In this document: in pieces, positions 1 through 10,500 of the stretch | Layout of the letters: each line of letters begins with the position of its first letter | Position numbering within the stretch: position 1 is the first letter of the stretch | Origin: Populus alba | Taxonomy: Eukaryota; Streptophyta; Magnoliopsida; Malpighiales; Salicaceae | Direction of reading: 5' to 3' | Assembly: GCF_005239225.2 (NCBI RefSeq) | Contig: NC_133295.1 | Span: forward strand, 12,896,001 to 12,960,000 | DNA length: 64,000 nucleotides | The notes under the pieces: model-generated | The model's database searches: none | Told to the model about the DNA's origin: nothing | What the model saw: the letters and a program-made list of their open reading frames with translations, nothing else | Program-made: the position numbers and the translations under genes

Positions 1-99
1 CACCTTCATATATATACTGTTCTGAGGTATTTTCATGGCTTTGGCTTTAATATTCTAGGTTTAGATTTTAGTAGGGGTGATTATTTTTTGTTCGGTTCA

Positions 100-720
100 A
101 TTTTTATAAAAAAAAATAACCAAACCCAATTTTTTTTATAAACCGAATCGAAACTGGTTCAAACCGACCGTTTTTTATTCGGTTTTTTAGAACAAAAACC
201 AGTTTAAACTGGTTTGGCTCGGTTTTTTCTGGTTTGGGTTTGGTTCGGTTTGGTTTTTATAAGAAAATAACCAAACTGAATTTTTTTATAAACCAAATCA
301 AAACCGGTTCAAATTGACCGGTTTTGGTTTTGACTGGTTTCGGTTCGGTTTGTTTTTTAGGATAAAAACCAGTTCAAACTGGTTTGACTCGATTTTTTTC
401 GGTTTGGGTTCGGTTCGGTTTGATTTTTATAAAAAAAAAATAACCAAACTGAATTTTTTTATAAACTGAATCGAAACGGGTTCAAACCGACCAGTTTCGG
501 TTTGGTTCGGTTTTTTAGGACAAAAAGCAGTTCAAACTGGTTTGACTTGATTTTTTCCGGTTTGGGTTTGGTTCGGTTCGATTTTTTCAGTTTCAGGCTT
601 ATAAAACCAAAACCAAACCGAACCGGTTGGTTTTTTAAAAATTCTAATCGGTTTTTTTTTCACAATTTGATTTTTTAGTAATTTGTTTTTGGTTTTCTCT
701 GTTTAATCGGTTTTTCAGTT
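100..720. repeat. Imperfect tandem repeat rich in GGTTYGGTTCGG
   Basis: At least three diverged units start near 115, 267 and 440, each opening with 'ataaccaaac' and running through alternating runs of GGTTTGGTTCGG and AAACCGAACC. The spacing is about 150-175 bp. Sense and antisense forms of the motif alternate, so the stretch is also partly self-complementary. No coding content is seen. This is a simple, low-copy plant intergenic repeat. Confidence 0.8.
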
Positions 721-2014
721 TTTTTGCTCACCCCTAATATTCATACATTGAAATTTCTTTATGGAAAAAGAGGTGTATCGTTGGCAGATAAATTGGAGTG
801 TTGCCTTTGCCTAGTCATGATACGGTGGTTATGTTTGTTTTTTTTTTCATGTCATGGTGTTCCTTGCGCGCATGCCATTGATGAAAATATTAGTGGACAG
901 TGTCATTAACGTATAAAATGGTTTTCTCTGCAAAAACTTGTTTGTGAGTGGAAAACATTGTGTGCTTGAAACTTTTGTGTGGCTCCTAGGAATCTTAATT
1001 TTAAAAATGTATAGAAAGGTGTATCGGGATAGGATTGGACAGACCAGGTTGGTGTTAATGTCGGGCTAAAAATTCTAGCCAGTTTGGGCTAGAAAAATTC
1101 TAGTTGTTAGGGCTTATCCCTAAACAACTGATTTTTTTTTTTTTTTGTATTATCATTGTCCTCCTAAATCATTAAAACATAAATCTTTAAAACATATATG
1201 GTATGAAAGATTTAACTAGCACTTTTAAATGGGGAGAAAAACCTGATTTGTTTGTATAGTCGATGTTTACTTTTCCATATATTGTGAAAGACTTCTTTAA
1301 ATTCTGTCAATGCTTTTACAAGAGAGAGAAGAGTTTAATTGTCTTTCATGTTTGCGACTAAGTAATAAAAAAATGAGTATAAAGATAAATGATATGTATG
1401 TGTTCGGAAATAGGAAATATAATGTAGAGAGAAGTGTCTCATGAGAAGTCGAGAGGAGGATCCTTAATCCTTCTTGGAAGCAAGTGATGGCGGGACCTGG
1501 AGAATTTTAATGGGGACATGGAAACCTTTCCATGAAGATTTTTAATTGCTTCAGAGATTTTTTATTGGAAACATGGTGATTTTCATGGACATATTTTGTT
1601 GGAAATATGAAGAATTTTTTGGATTACTAGTTTTTATTTAAAAAATTTAAGAGATGGTGAAGTTAAATTTCTAAAAAATATATATATTTTTTTGCATTGG
1701 TAGAATTTCCTTGTTCAGCAAATGCCAATTTTATCATTCATTAGAGGGTGCAAAATCACACTACTTGTTGGATCTTTTCTGCATTTCTTTACAGTGGTAA
1801 CATTGGATCACAGTCTAACCAAGAGATCTTGATTAAAATGCTGACATCTTCAATATTCCCTATGCTACATGTTCCGTTGAGCCTCTCTTTTGTTAAAAGA
1901 GAGGAGGGAAAAAAAAAAGTTCAAAAACACTGCATACATAATTGAGTAAATTAAAACAGATGTATAGTCACTAGCTCCTCCATCTCTACATGGAAGACTT
2001 GTTGTTTGCTCAGA
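721..2014. other. AT-rich intergenic stretch, no gene seen
   Basis: Short chance ORFs at 724-909 and 1748-1945 have low-complexity or unremarkable products and no start context, splice signals or recognisable domain. There are homopolymer T runs near 1131-1147. Nothing else is supported. Confidence 0.5.
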
Positions 2015-2245
2015 TCACCCAAGCGTAAACCGCTGTCGAACGGTTGAGATGTAACTTTCAGCTCTGGCATCAATGCTTTGTGCATCACTGTATCTGCTCA
2101 CAGAAGCGACCGATATTGAAGATTGATTGGGAAGAACCAACCTAACATCGTGCACAGTAGATGATGATGGATTGGAAGCTTGATACAGAGACATGACCAG
2201 TTTGCCATGGCTAGTGAACCCTCTTTGCTCATAGTTTGCTTCCAT
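2015..2245 (-). CDS. Small 76-residue protein of unknown function
   Basis: This single-exon ORF of 76 codons begins MEANYEQRGF and ends in RQRFTLG before TGA. Three things suggest a real gene. A canonical TATAAAT lies 83 nt upstream of the ATG on the same strand. The interval between them reads like a plant 5' leader (CA-rich, then AAG-rich, with no upstream ATG). The protein is balanced in composition, with a serine-rich middle and a basic C-terminal YISTVRQRF stretch. There is no signal peptide, membrane segment or zinc-binding cluster. I have an impression of a family of short plant proteins with a conserved C-terminal IxxVRQRFTLG-like tail but cannot name it or give a function. Neighbouring DNA is repetitive and offers no functional context. 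Confidence 0.6.
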   Translation of the reverse strand: MEANYEQRGFTSHGKLVMSLYQASNPSSSTVHDVRLVLPNQSSISVASVSRYSDAQSIDARAESYISTVRQRFTLG

Positions 2246-2327
2246 TGATTCAAAAACTATCTCGTTTCCTTCTTTTTTATTGTGTTGTGTTCTTGTGCTG
2301 TGTGAATCCAGGACCAGAAATACTTGA

Positions 2328-2334
2328 ATTTATA
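2328..2334 (-). promoter_or_regulatory. TATA box of the small gene at 2015-2245
   Basis: On the minus strand the sequence reads GGCTATAAATTC. The distance to the start codon (83 nt) would place transcription initiation about 30 nt downstream of the box and leave a leader of about 50 nt. Confidence 0.6.
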
Positions 2335-3735
2335 GCCTTGACTCGGTACAACTTGTTTCAAATGGATAATGGTGCGTCAAGAAATATCTCTTAATAGCTA
2401 TAGGATCTGGATAAGCTAGATATTTGAAAAAATACCCTATGAAAATAACTGGAGATAACCCTCCAGATCAGTTCATATCCTTTTTACTGGGGCATGCGCT
2501 TTACTGGATATATATGTAAGAAGATGCTTCCATGTACTGTTAAATTGTCGGATTTTCCTGTGATTCTATTATCTTTAATTATTCCAACTTGCTGCTTTCC
2601 CGTTTAAGTGTAAACGAAGGAACAACAAGCATCTGTATAAGAATATTGTTCCATGTTTGAGTGAAAAAGTGAAGTTCATTTCCATGCAGATAATTAAGAA
2701 ATAGAATGGGAGGATAAAAAAAAGGCATATTACCTTCTGCTATCCTTCCATCAATTTGAATTGGAACATCCAAATATGAAATATCTATACAGTGCTGCAG
2801 TCTAAAAGCTTTTGACATTGTTTTTCTTCTTAGATTAAAAGGGGAAAAGCTTCAAGCATTGTTAATCTGCAGTCTAGCACCATTGATTCAATGGTCTTCT
2901 CAGAAACAAAAAAAAAAAGGAAAACAAGAAGCAGCACTGAATTCAATAAATAGCCAAAGTATAGGTGATGTAGCAGTGAAGAATGCCATAACTTGTCCAC
3001 GCACAGAAGTCTGCTTCAGATGCTTTAATGGGGTCCTGAAGTTCACTTTATTCTCGCAAAATGGATAAGAAGATATGCTTCACTCCACCTTTTCATGTCC
3101 GTGATAGAGAATCTATTAAGGATACCGCTAACAGTGTAAAAATCGTGCACTGTTTAGTATGGAAGAACAATCATATCTTTTTTTAAAAAATATATTACAA
3201 GTTTTTTAAAATTTTTCGTTTTAACATATAAATATAAAAACAATTTAAAAACACTAAAAAATATAATTTAAAACAAAAAAATATTAATTTTTTTAAAACA
3301 CTTTTAAAACACAAAAACAAACAAGTTCTTAAAACTTGTTCGAGAGTATAGTAAAAGTTGTTTTTCATTTAAAAATACATCAAAATTTTATTTTTTTAAA
3401 AATTTACTTTTGATATTAAAATAATAAAAAAACACACAAAATTAATAATATTTAAATCTAAAATAATTTAAAAATTTTCAAAAACATAATTTTACCATAA
3501 CTCCAAACATTATCTTAATCCAGCATCTATCCACCACAATATGTGAAGAATTTCCAGCTGAGCTGCATAATCTAGAGGTTGTAAACAGGATTTTAGTCAT
3601 ATTCAATGAATATTATAGCACTAAGATATGGAGATGCTATACCTGTATGCTTATATCATGATAAGGAGACATTGATTTCCTAATGGGACCTAGCCAAGTA
3701 ATAAATTATATATTTTACCTGTTATAATTAAAGGG
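2335..3735. other. Intergenic; AT-rich repeat remnants at 3180-3510
   Basis: No gene is seen. From about 3180 to 3510 the sequence is very AT-rich and resembles non-autonomous DNA-transposon remnants common in poplar intergenic DNA (phrases such as 'aaaatacatcaaaat' followed by 'ttacttttgatat'). At 3327-3347 two such arms meet head to head around AACAAGTT/AACTTGTT. The ORFs at 2579-2818 and 2859-3068 have no support. Confidence 0.4.
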
Positions 3736-3806
3736 GCACCAGTGGTCTACTGGTAGAATAGTACCCTGCCACAGTACAGACCCGGGTTCGATTCCCGGCT
3801 GGTGCA
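3736..3806 (+). tRNA. tRNA-Gly (GCC), probably degenerate copy
   Basis: A 71-nt cloverleaf reads from GCACCAG to CTGGTGC plus discriminator A, with anticodon GCC at 34-36 and an intact T arm (GGGTTCGATTC). Compared with the copy at 4971-5041 it has two changes. D-loop position 15 is C instead of G, which removes the usual purine of the 15-48 tertiary pair. Position 39 is A instead of G, so the anticodon stem closes with a C-A mismatch. It also lacks the CAA motif just upstream that plant tRNA genes often use for initiation. It is followed by a snoRNA-like unit at 3832-3902. It may be a pseudogene or poorly expressed. Confidence 0.85.
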
Positions 3807-3831
3807 TTCCCAAGCTGTGAGGATTTCTGTG

Positions 3832-3902
3832 CTTACTGTGATGATAGAGTCTATCACTACCGTCAGATATTATTCAGACGAAAAGAAGCGCATCTGAGCT
3901 CC
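3832..3902 (+). ncRNA. C/D-box snoRNA, snoR43-like, degenerate copy
   Basis: Box C GTGATGA lies at 3838-3844 and box D CTGA at 3894-3897. The position equivalent to box D' reads CAGA (3864-3867) instead of CTGA. It starts about 30 nt after the tRNA-Gly and matches the copy at 5066-5133 through the shared 'tctatcactaccgtc' guide region. The tRNA-Gly/snoRNA order is that of the known plant dicistronic tRNA-Gly-snoR43 genes, in which Pol III makes one precursor and tRNase Z frees the snoRNA. Ends are approximate. The lost D' box and the damaged tRNA suggest decay. Confidence 0.7.
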
Positions 3903-3906
3903 AAGC

Positions 3907-3912
3907 TTTTTT
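3907..3912 (+). terminator. Pol III T6 terminator of first tRNA-snoRNA unit
   Basis: This is the first run of at least four T on the sense strand after the tRNA. It lies 10 nt after snoRNA box D. Its absence between tRNA and snoRNA is what allows a dicistronic transcript. Confidence 0.65.
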
Positions 3913-4970
3913 ATGATGTACGTCTTATTAACCTCATTATACAAAGATAATATAAAATATTTTTTCAATATTTATATCTTTTTAAAAAAACATTATTAGA
4001 TATTGGATGTGTAATCAACTTATTTATATATTCATATTCATTTTTTATATAGGCAAAAGCTAATGAAATTAATGAAAACAAATCAGTAAACATTACTTAA
4101 ATGCATTTTTTATACTTTATATGTTAACGTGTTCTTTTTTATATGAAATTTTATATTTTTGTTTTGTTCTCTTAGTTAATATATCAATTTCATTGATTTA
4201 ATATTTTTTTTTATTTTAATCTTTAATATTATATATATTGGAAATGAGATTTCATTTTTTTTTTTCAATTTGCTTTTTATAAATTTACCCGATATCATTA
4301 TTTAGGATGCGAGTTTAACATATTAATCTAGAATGACTCGAGTTGTTTTATTCGTGTCGCTTTTTTCTAATTGATTTTTTTTAATCTCATCCTTCAACAT
4401 TAAATTAGCTGGAAATTGAATTTCATGATTTTTTTAATTTGTTTTCTATTAGATTACCTTGATCTCATAACCTGTGTTACGAGTTTGATAGGTTAACCTG
4501 AGTTGATTTTGTTTATTTTTGGATTCTTTTTTAATTTAATAATATTTTTTTTAATTGGGCTTCATGATTTTTTTATTTACTTTTCATAAAATTATTATAA
4601 TTTCATGACTTGGGTCGCGAGTGTGGTAGATTAACTTAAATTGATTATGTTTATTTTTTGGGGTAATTTTTTAATTGAATACTTTTTTTTTCAATTTTAC
4701 CATCTAACAACTCAATCTTTTTATTTTGATATTATGTTGTTTAGGAATTGAGTTTCATAATTTTTATAAATAACCAGAATATATCAAAAACTCAATATTT
4801 TATATAAATTCTACAATTCCAAATAATCTCTTTAAAATATCACAAACACAACATTTTATGTCTAAAGGGACAGAACTTTATCTTCTGAACTCTTATGATA
4901 AAAGAAAAAAATCCATGAAATACAACGTTATTCAGTTTAAGTAAAATGTATTTCACGCAATAGTCAACAA
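3913..4970. repeat. AT-rich stretch with degenerate tandem repeats (about 4190-4775)
   Basis: Four diverged units begin near 4239, 4408, 4553 and 4743. Each runs from a 'gaatttcatgattttttt' core through a T-rich block to a 'cgagtttgataggttaac'-like block. Spacing is about 145-190 bp. The reverse complement resembles the units at 12690-13250, so the two clusters belong to one repeat family in opposite orientations. No gene is seen. Confidence 0.55.
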
Positions 4971-5041
4971 GCACCAGTGGTCTAGTGGTAGAATAGTACC
5001 CTGCCACGGTACAGACCCGGGTTCGATTCCCGGCTGGTGCA
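4971..5041 (+). tRNA. tRNA-Gly (GCC)
   Basis: This 71-nt tRNA has acceptor GCACCAG/CTGGTGC, anticodon GCC, a fully paired anticodon stem (GTACC/GGTAC) and a standard T arm GGGTTCGATTCCC. As far as I recall it equals the canonical plant nuclear tRNA-Gly(GCC). A CAA motif occurs just upstream (tcaacaa at 4964-4970), as expected for plant Pol III initiation. No T run follows the acceptor stem for about 100 nt, so transcription should continue into the snoRNA at 5066-5133. Confidence 0.97.
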
Positions 5042-5065
5042 TCCCCAAGCTGTGAGGATATCTGT

Positions 5066-5133
5066 GCTCATGTGATGATAGGGTCTATCACTACCGTCTG
5101 ATCTGCGGACGAATTCGAGTGCATCTGAGCTTG
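5066..5133 (+). ncRNA. C/D-box snoRNA, snoR43-like, in dicistronic unit with tRNA-Gly
   Basis: The boxes are C GTGATGA (5072-5078), D' CTGA (5098-5101) and D CTGA (5125-5128). The candidate D' guide is the run ending '...tatcactaccgt' just before D'. The unit lies 30 nt downstream of an intact tRNA-Gly(GCC) and upstream of a Pol III terminator. This matches the established plant tRNA-Gly-snoR43 dicistronic organisation, in which tRNase Z cuts after the tRNA and releases the snoRNA. The snoR43 name rests on this context and on memory of the family. I did not assign the rRNA target. Ends are approximate. Confidence 0.82.
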
Positions 5134-5145
5134 ATTTGTGAAATC

Positions 5146-5155
5146 TTTTGTTTTT
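5146..5155 (+). terminator. Pol III terminator (TTTT and TTTTT) of second tRNA-snoRNA unit
   Basis: TTTT (5146-5149) and TTTTT (5151-5155) are the first sense-strand T runs after the tRNA. They lie about 18 nt after snoRNA box D. Confidence 0.7.
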
Positions 5156-5629
5156 ATCTTTGTCAAATTGCATCACTGCCCATCCCCTCCATCTATATTC
5201 CAAAATAAAAGCTTTTGATATATTGTACTTTACTTTCCAAATGTTTGCGATTACTTATTTGGAACTCATTTTTTTTCTTATTCGTTCAATCGGATCCCCA
5301 TGCTTAGCATTGTACCCGATGATTTATAAACTAATTTTAATCACATTAGAAAATAAGGAAATTAAATGTGAGAATAAGCTTGTAAGATTACAAAAAGAAA
5401 AAAATTTGGACTAATATATATATATATAGTAATGGATTATATATATATATATAAAAAACATAGTAATGGATAATAAGTTTTTGGTGATATATTATCTTTG
5501 GTTATATTGATCATGTCAATTCTTTAGAGCTTGTCTGAGAATATGGTTGTGGTTGTTTTCCACTCGGAAATGTATCAAAATAATATTTTTGTATAGATGG
5601 TTGAAAAAGTGAGTTGTATTCTATAGACT

Positions 5630-5925
5630 TAAATGTTTTTTAAGTCTTATTTAACTTTTGTATTAGATTTATGTTGAATTTTGTGCTTGTATAGAAACCT
5701 GAAGTCTAAAAAGATGGGCTTTATTTATATAGATTTTCTTAAGATACATATCTTAAAAAAATATTATAGTTTTAATATGTTTTATATAAATATCTCATAA
5801 ACATCTAAGTTATAAAATATTTAAATATAAATATCTTAGATATTTATAGATATGTGTAAATTATATAAAATACCATATAGGCCCGATTGGACTTGATCCA
5901 AAAATTGATATTACTATGTATTTTT
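5630..5925. repeat. Direct repeat copy 1 of a pair flanking a 0.6-kb core
   Basis: This roughly 295-bp segment shares its order of blocks with 6508-6825: 'gtcttat..ttagattt.tg', 'tagaaacct.aagtcta', AT-rich middle, 'aaacaccatata.gcc.aattggactt'. The two copies have diverged substantially. They could be terminal repeats of a small old element (TRIM-like) or a plain duplication. Confidence 0.5.
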
Positions 5926-6507
5926 TTTTTATGCCTCATTAGAGTTACCTAAGTCTTTCAAACAAATATGTTTGGAAGACTTAACCTAATAAGAGTGAGG
6001 AAAGAAATAATTATAGTGGATAATGTTATTTTTTTAGTGTACAAGCCACCATAAAAGTTGTTTATGGGCATGGCCTTGGGGCATAGCCATGTAGCGTAGC
6101 CGTGGGTATAGTCATAGGCGTAGCCATATACATAGCCAAGGACATTGCTTTGGGCGTAACAACTGGTGTAGGCACGTGGGGTGTAATTGTTGGCATAGTC
6201 GTGGACATAATCGCGATTGACATCACGTGTCGTTGATATAGCTGTAGACATAACCACTTTTGTGTTGAGGTTTTGTTAACCATAAAAAGAGGTTTTAAGA
6301 AACAAGAATGAACTGATTTTTTGTATAGTTCCCATAGATGATGCCCATGACAAGGCTAGAAAAAATCATTTGGAGAAAGATTTAAGGCGTTTTTATGGCT
6401 GATAAAACTAGATCAAAAGGAGTTGGTGAACCTGATAATAACTGCAAGAAAAACACTCTAATGTTTAAATCAATATAGTGTTTGTATAAGTGACAGAGAC
6501 AATGAGA
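5926..6507. other. Region between the direct repeats, with a GCATAGCC minisatellite (about 6055-6260)
   Basis: Short degenerate repeats of a 'gcatagccatg/gcgtagccgtg' motif fill 6055-6260. They give minus-strand ORFs of 73 and 99 codons that are only translations of the repeat (YGYAYDY-type peptides). I see no gene. Confidence 0.5.
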
Positions 6508-6825
6508 CTTAAACTTTCCTTAAACCTTATGTAAGTCTTATATTAGACTTGTGCTGAGTCTTGCACTTGTCTAGAAACCTAAAGTCTAGAGAGATGAGCT
6601 CTTAACTCTAGAGAGATGCATGATGTTTATATATAATTTTTTTAAAATAAATATCTTAAGAAATATTTATTTTTTCAATATATTTTATATAAATATATCT
6701 ATAAATATTTAGGATATTTATATTAATTACCTTATAACTTAGATATTTATAAAAATCTGTATATTATATAAAACACCATATAAGCCTAATTGGACTTGGC
6801 TTAAAAATTAGTATTACCGTGTAGT
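6508..6825. repeat. Direct repeat copy 2 of the pair
   Basis: This is the counterpart of 5630-5925, recognised by the shared 'tctagaaacctaaagtct' block, the AT-rich middle and the closing 'caccatataagcctaattgg' block. Confidence 0.5.
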
Positions 6826-7350
6826 TTTTTTCATGTACCATCAAACATGTTTATTTATAGGCTTATTTTTTTTAAACCTAAGTGCCTCAGCAAATTCCAC
6901 TTCATCAAGATTTAAAAAAGAAATTCCTTTACATATTTAAGTTAAGAATCTATTTCATAAAGACTAACTTATTAATTGATCTAAAAAAAATGTTGTTTTG
7001 AAGGATATAGTTATTAAACTTAACTTGAAAGCAAACTTAGCATAAGACTCAGATTATGATCGGGATGATTAACTCGGGTTAATAAAAGAATTTTAGAAAG
7101 ATAAATTGATGTTATTTTGATTTTTTTTAAAAGTTTACCTGAATTTTGCTAGATTGATCAGGTCAAACTGAAATAACTAAATATTAACTTTTTTAACACC
7201 CAATCTAGTTCAGGGAATGGAGTGGCTGGTTTCTAGGTTTAACCACATGGCTGACTGGGTTTATAATTGTGGCTCCTTGCTTGGGGGTGTACCGTTGGAT
7301 ATTTGGATGTAATAAAACTAATTGAACAAAAGAATCAAGCCCCAATTCGC
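6826..7350. other. AT-rich upstream region of the gamma-CAL gene
   Basis: No gene is seen. Base composition shifts from strongly AT-rich to balanced near 7200, where the promoter of the downstream gene is expected. Confidence 0.4.
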
Positions 7351-7366
7351 AGCCCATCATAGCCCA
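7351..7366 (+). promoter_or_regulatory. Paired Site II elements (AGCCCA x2)
   Basis: AGCCCA occurs at 7351-7356 and 7361-7366, i.e. TGGGCT twice on the minus strand with a 4-nt spacer, 140-155 nt before the start codon. Site II motifs (TGGGCY) are established TCP-binding promoter elements of plant nuclear genes for mitochondrial respiratory proteins, which is what the downstream gene encodes. Use in vivo is inferred. Confidence 0.55.
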
Positions 7367-7505
7367 AACAAACATAAGAGGCCCCGAGGCCGGTTTCACA
7401 AGCCCGAATATCATCTCACAGTCCTCACTCGCTCCATTTTCATTTCTGTTTCTGCTTGTTCAATAAACTCAACCTCCACAAAAACAGTGATTAAAAAAAA
7501 AAAAA

Positions 7506-10500
7506 ATGGCAACAACCCTAGCAAGAATAGCCCGAAAATCCCTAACCACCACCACCGCTTTCTCACTTAACCGTCACTTCGGGACGGAGGCTGCGGCGGC
7601 CGCGACAGCGTCGAAAAAATCGATAACGCCATCAGCAGATCGGGTGAAATGGGACTATCGAGGGCAGAGACGAATAATTCCGTTAGGTCAATGGCTGCCA
7701 AAAGTAGCTGTGGATGCATACGTGGCACCAAATGTGGTACTCGCGGGTCAAGTTACTGTGTATGATGGAGCATCCGTTTGGAATGGAGCCGTCCTACGTG
7801 GCGATCTTAATAAGATCACCGTCGGTTTTTGCTCTAATGTTCAAGAACGGTGTGTCGTTCATGCTGCCTGGAACTCTCCTACAGGTTAGGGTTTGTTTTG
7901 TTGTTTAATTTGGGATCTTCTAGACATTTCAATAATTTTGTGTTAGATTGGGGTTGTTAATGTATAAGTTTTGATTGATATTTAGAATTTCGTGATTTGA
8001 TTGTTGAATTTCTGTTTGGGAATTTCTAATTTGAAGTGGGTATTTTAGTAATTTTATAGTTTATTGGTTGGAATGGATGCAATAAGTGAATGTGATTTTA
8101 GGGGTTAATGTATTTTTGGCTAGAATGAGCTGAATTAGAATTGGAGACTTGAAGGGATTGAGAAGGCAAGTATGGAATTTGAAGTATTTGAGTTTTGATT
8201 ATTCTATATTGACATGATAATTTTTGGTTTCTTAAAGCGGGGTGTGTAAATTAAGGGCTGGCTCAGTCTCTTATTTAATAGATTTTGATGGGATTCGATC
8301 AAAATGACATAGGTGATGATGAATGACACATTTGTTGCTTTGTTTTATTTTTCTTCCTTTTGGCTTTCCTTTCCTTTTCTTTTCTTTTCTTTTTTAAAAA
8401 TTTTTGGTGTGGTGAGTCATTATTGATTTTGTGTTTCTGGCTGGCATTTTTGGATATCCCCATGCAATTCTCATTTTGTGTTGCGTATTGAAAGAAGGAA
8501 ATAGAAGGTGTAATCTGTAAGTGTCTTTTTGTATTGGATATAGAAAGAAGGAAAGTAAAGGTGTTTTTTAGGAACATGAATGAATTGTAGCTTTCAAGAG
8601 ATCTATGTTTGAAATTTGATAGCACTTTGTGTTATGACCTCCATGGAATGAATACTTCATTAATAAGGGTTGTCGTAGACTCAATCTATTTTTGACTTTT
8701 CACCTTTGTGGATTTTGTGCTCATATGAGTATCATGTAAGCTTTCAGAAAAAACGATGGAGTGGTGGAACAGAAAAATATATACTAAGGAAGGTAGACTA
8801 AACCTCTACTTTGATGAATGAAATCATGTTTTGAGGTTACTAATTTTGCTCAGAATTGTTTAGACCAGCTTGTTTATATGTCTCTGATACTCTAATAAAT
8901 GTTGTTTCTACACTGTCTAAAGAGAAATAAGAACAGCGATCGATTTTTTGTCCCATAAAACAGCCAGCATTTCATCAAAAGTATAATAGTGCGGATATGT
9001 GCAATGACCATGTTTTAGTTGGAGGTTCAATCTGTTAAACGATTTCTATTCTAACGTCTGATGGTTTCTGAAGCAGTTACTTGATTGTTTATATTTAAAT
9101 TACAGTTTTCTAGAATTAAAGAATAGGTTCTCACAATCACATCAATCCACTAAATTGTTGCTTTAAGCTTTTAATTATGGCTAGGTGCTGTTAAGTACAA
9201 AAGTGTTTGAAAATTGGTGGAAACTTCGACTTTATATGCCTCTAATCCTGACTACCAACTTGAAACATATTGTGACCATAAGGAAAGGTATCTTCTAGTA
9301 TATTTGGTACGCCATTGGTGATTTGAGCGACAGACTTGTAGCACTGCCTGATATTCTATTAACATACTGATATCTGTTCTGTGTATGTGTGCGCCCATCT
9401 GTGCATGTTAGGGTGTGTGTGAATTGTGAAAGCTTCCTGTCATGTAATTTGTTGATTCTTTATGGCTTTAGATTGGTCCTTTCCTAGTAGGTTCACTAGC
9501 TTGTTCGAATTAGAGGCACTTTGTATTTGAACCTAAAGATTTTTTCATGTTAAATTTCGTTTTACCTAGACATTAGAGATTAAGATTTTGGCAACTACAT
9601 ATTCAATAAGCCAAGCTATTCCAATAGAGCTTGTTAGAGAATAATATAAATCATATCATAGGACCTCACCTATCAGCTTAAGCTTTTGGGTTGAGATGGT
9701 TCTTTGACAGGGCCCCATTATATATGGAAAATGTGGACACCTAGTATGGTATATAGTTGTGGTTTGATAAAATTTGTACTTCATGCTGAAAGAACCCTAG
9801 CTTAACCAAAAGGTCCTTGGATTTGATTTTTGCTTTTCACTAGTGCACTTTCTTTTGTTGTTACTTGTGATTGGCTGTTTTGAAGTGAGCTGACACCACT
9901 TGTCTCGTCAGTATTTTTTAGTATTGGTAGTTAAAAATCCAAATGGTTTAATTTTCAAAGTGATCATTTATCATCTTGACAGCAACCATTGCATATCCAT
10001 CCAGCATTCTGTTCCAGCTGTCATCTTTTTGGCTTGTTTTTTCTCTAATCTTTTGTGGCCCACATGTTGACCTCGTTAAAGTTTTTTGTCATCTCAAGTA
10101 CCTTGCATTGTGAAAATAGTCTAAAAAAATATGTATGTATAATAGTTACTGCTTGTGTGTTTGGAAAGATTCCTTTATTTTGCCAGTCTTTACCTATGAA
10201 TTTATATGACTTGCGCGTGATCTTTTACCTTGCATGGGTCCATAGCATCTGGGAACTGTTGCCAAATATACTAGTAAGTGATGGAACTACACTGTCATAA
10301 AGTTTGCATGGGTACTATGGGCAACATAGCATGTTTACCATGGCTTTCTGTTCTTGATTTCTTCATACTGCTTCTCAGGTTCAGGGTGACTTGGTTTGAG
10401 GTGAAAAATTGGATGTAAATTGTTAAGGGCATAGAAGTTAGATTTTTAGGTTGTTTGTTGTGTTAACAAATTGGTAAGTAAATTGTTAGTGTAGAGGGAG

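Noticed and set aside
4982..5203. 73-codon minus-strand ORF over the second tRNA-Gly
   Set aside because: It is antisense to a tRNA and a snoRNA.
5958..6283. 99- and 73-codon minus-strand ORFs with YGYAYDY-like peptides
   Set aside because: They are translations of a degenerate minisatellite, with two frames open over the same repeat.
8311..8330. Possible intronic C/D snoRNA (GGTGATGATGAA) in the gamma-CAL intron
   Set aside because: A box C-like motif is present, but no box D follows at a suitable distance.
8299..8625. 108-codon minus-strand ORF within the gamma-CAL intron
   Set aside because: The lysine-rich tail comes from a T-rich tract, with no homology or promoter support.
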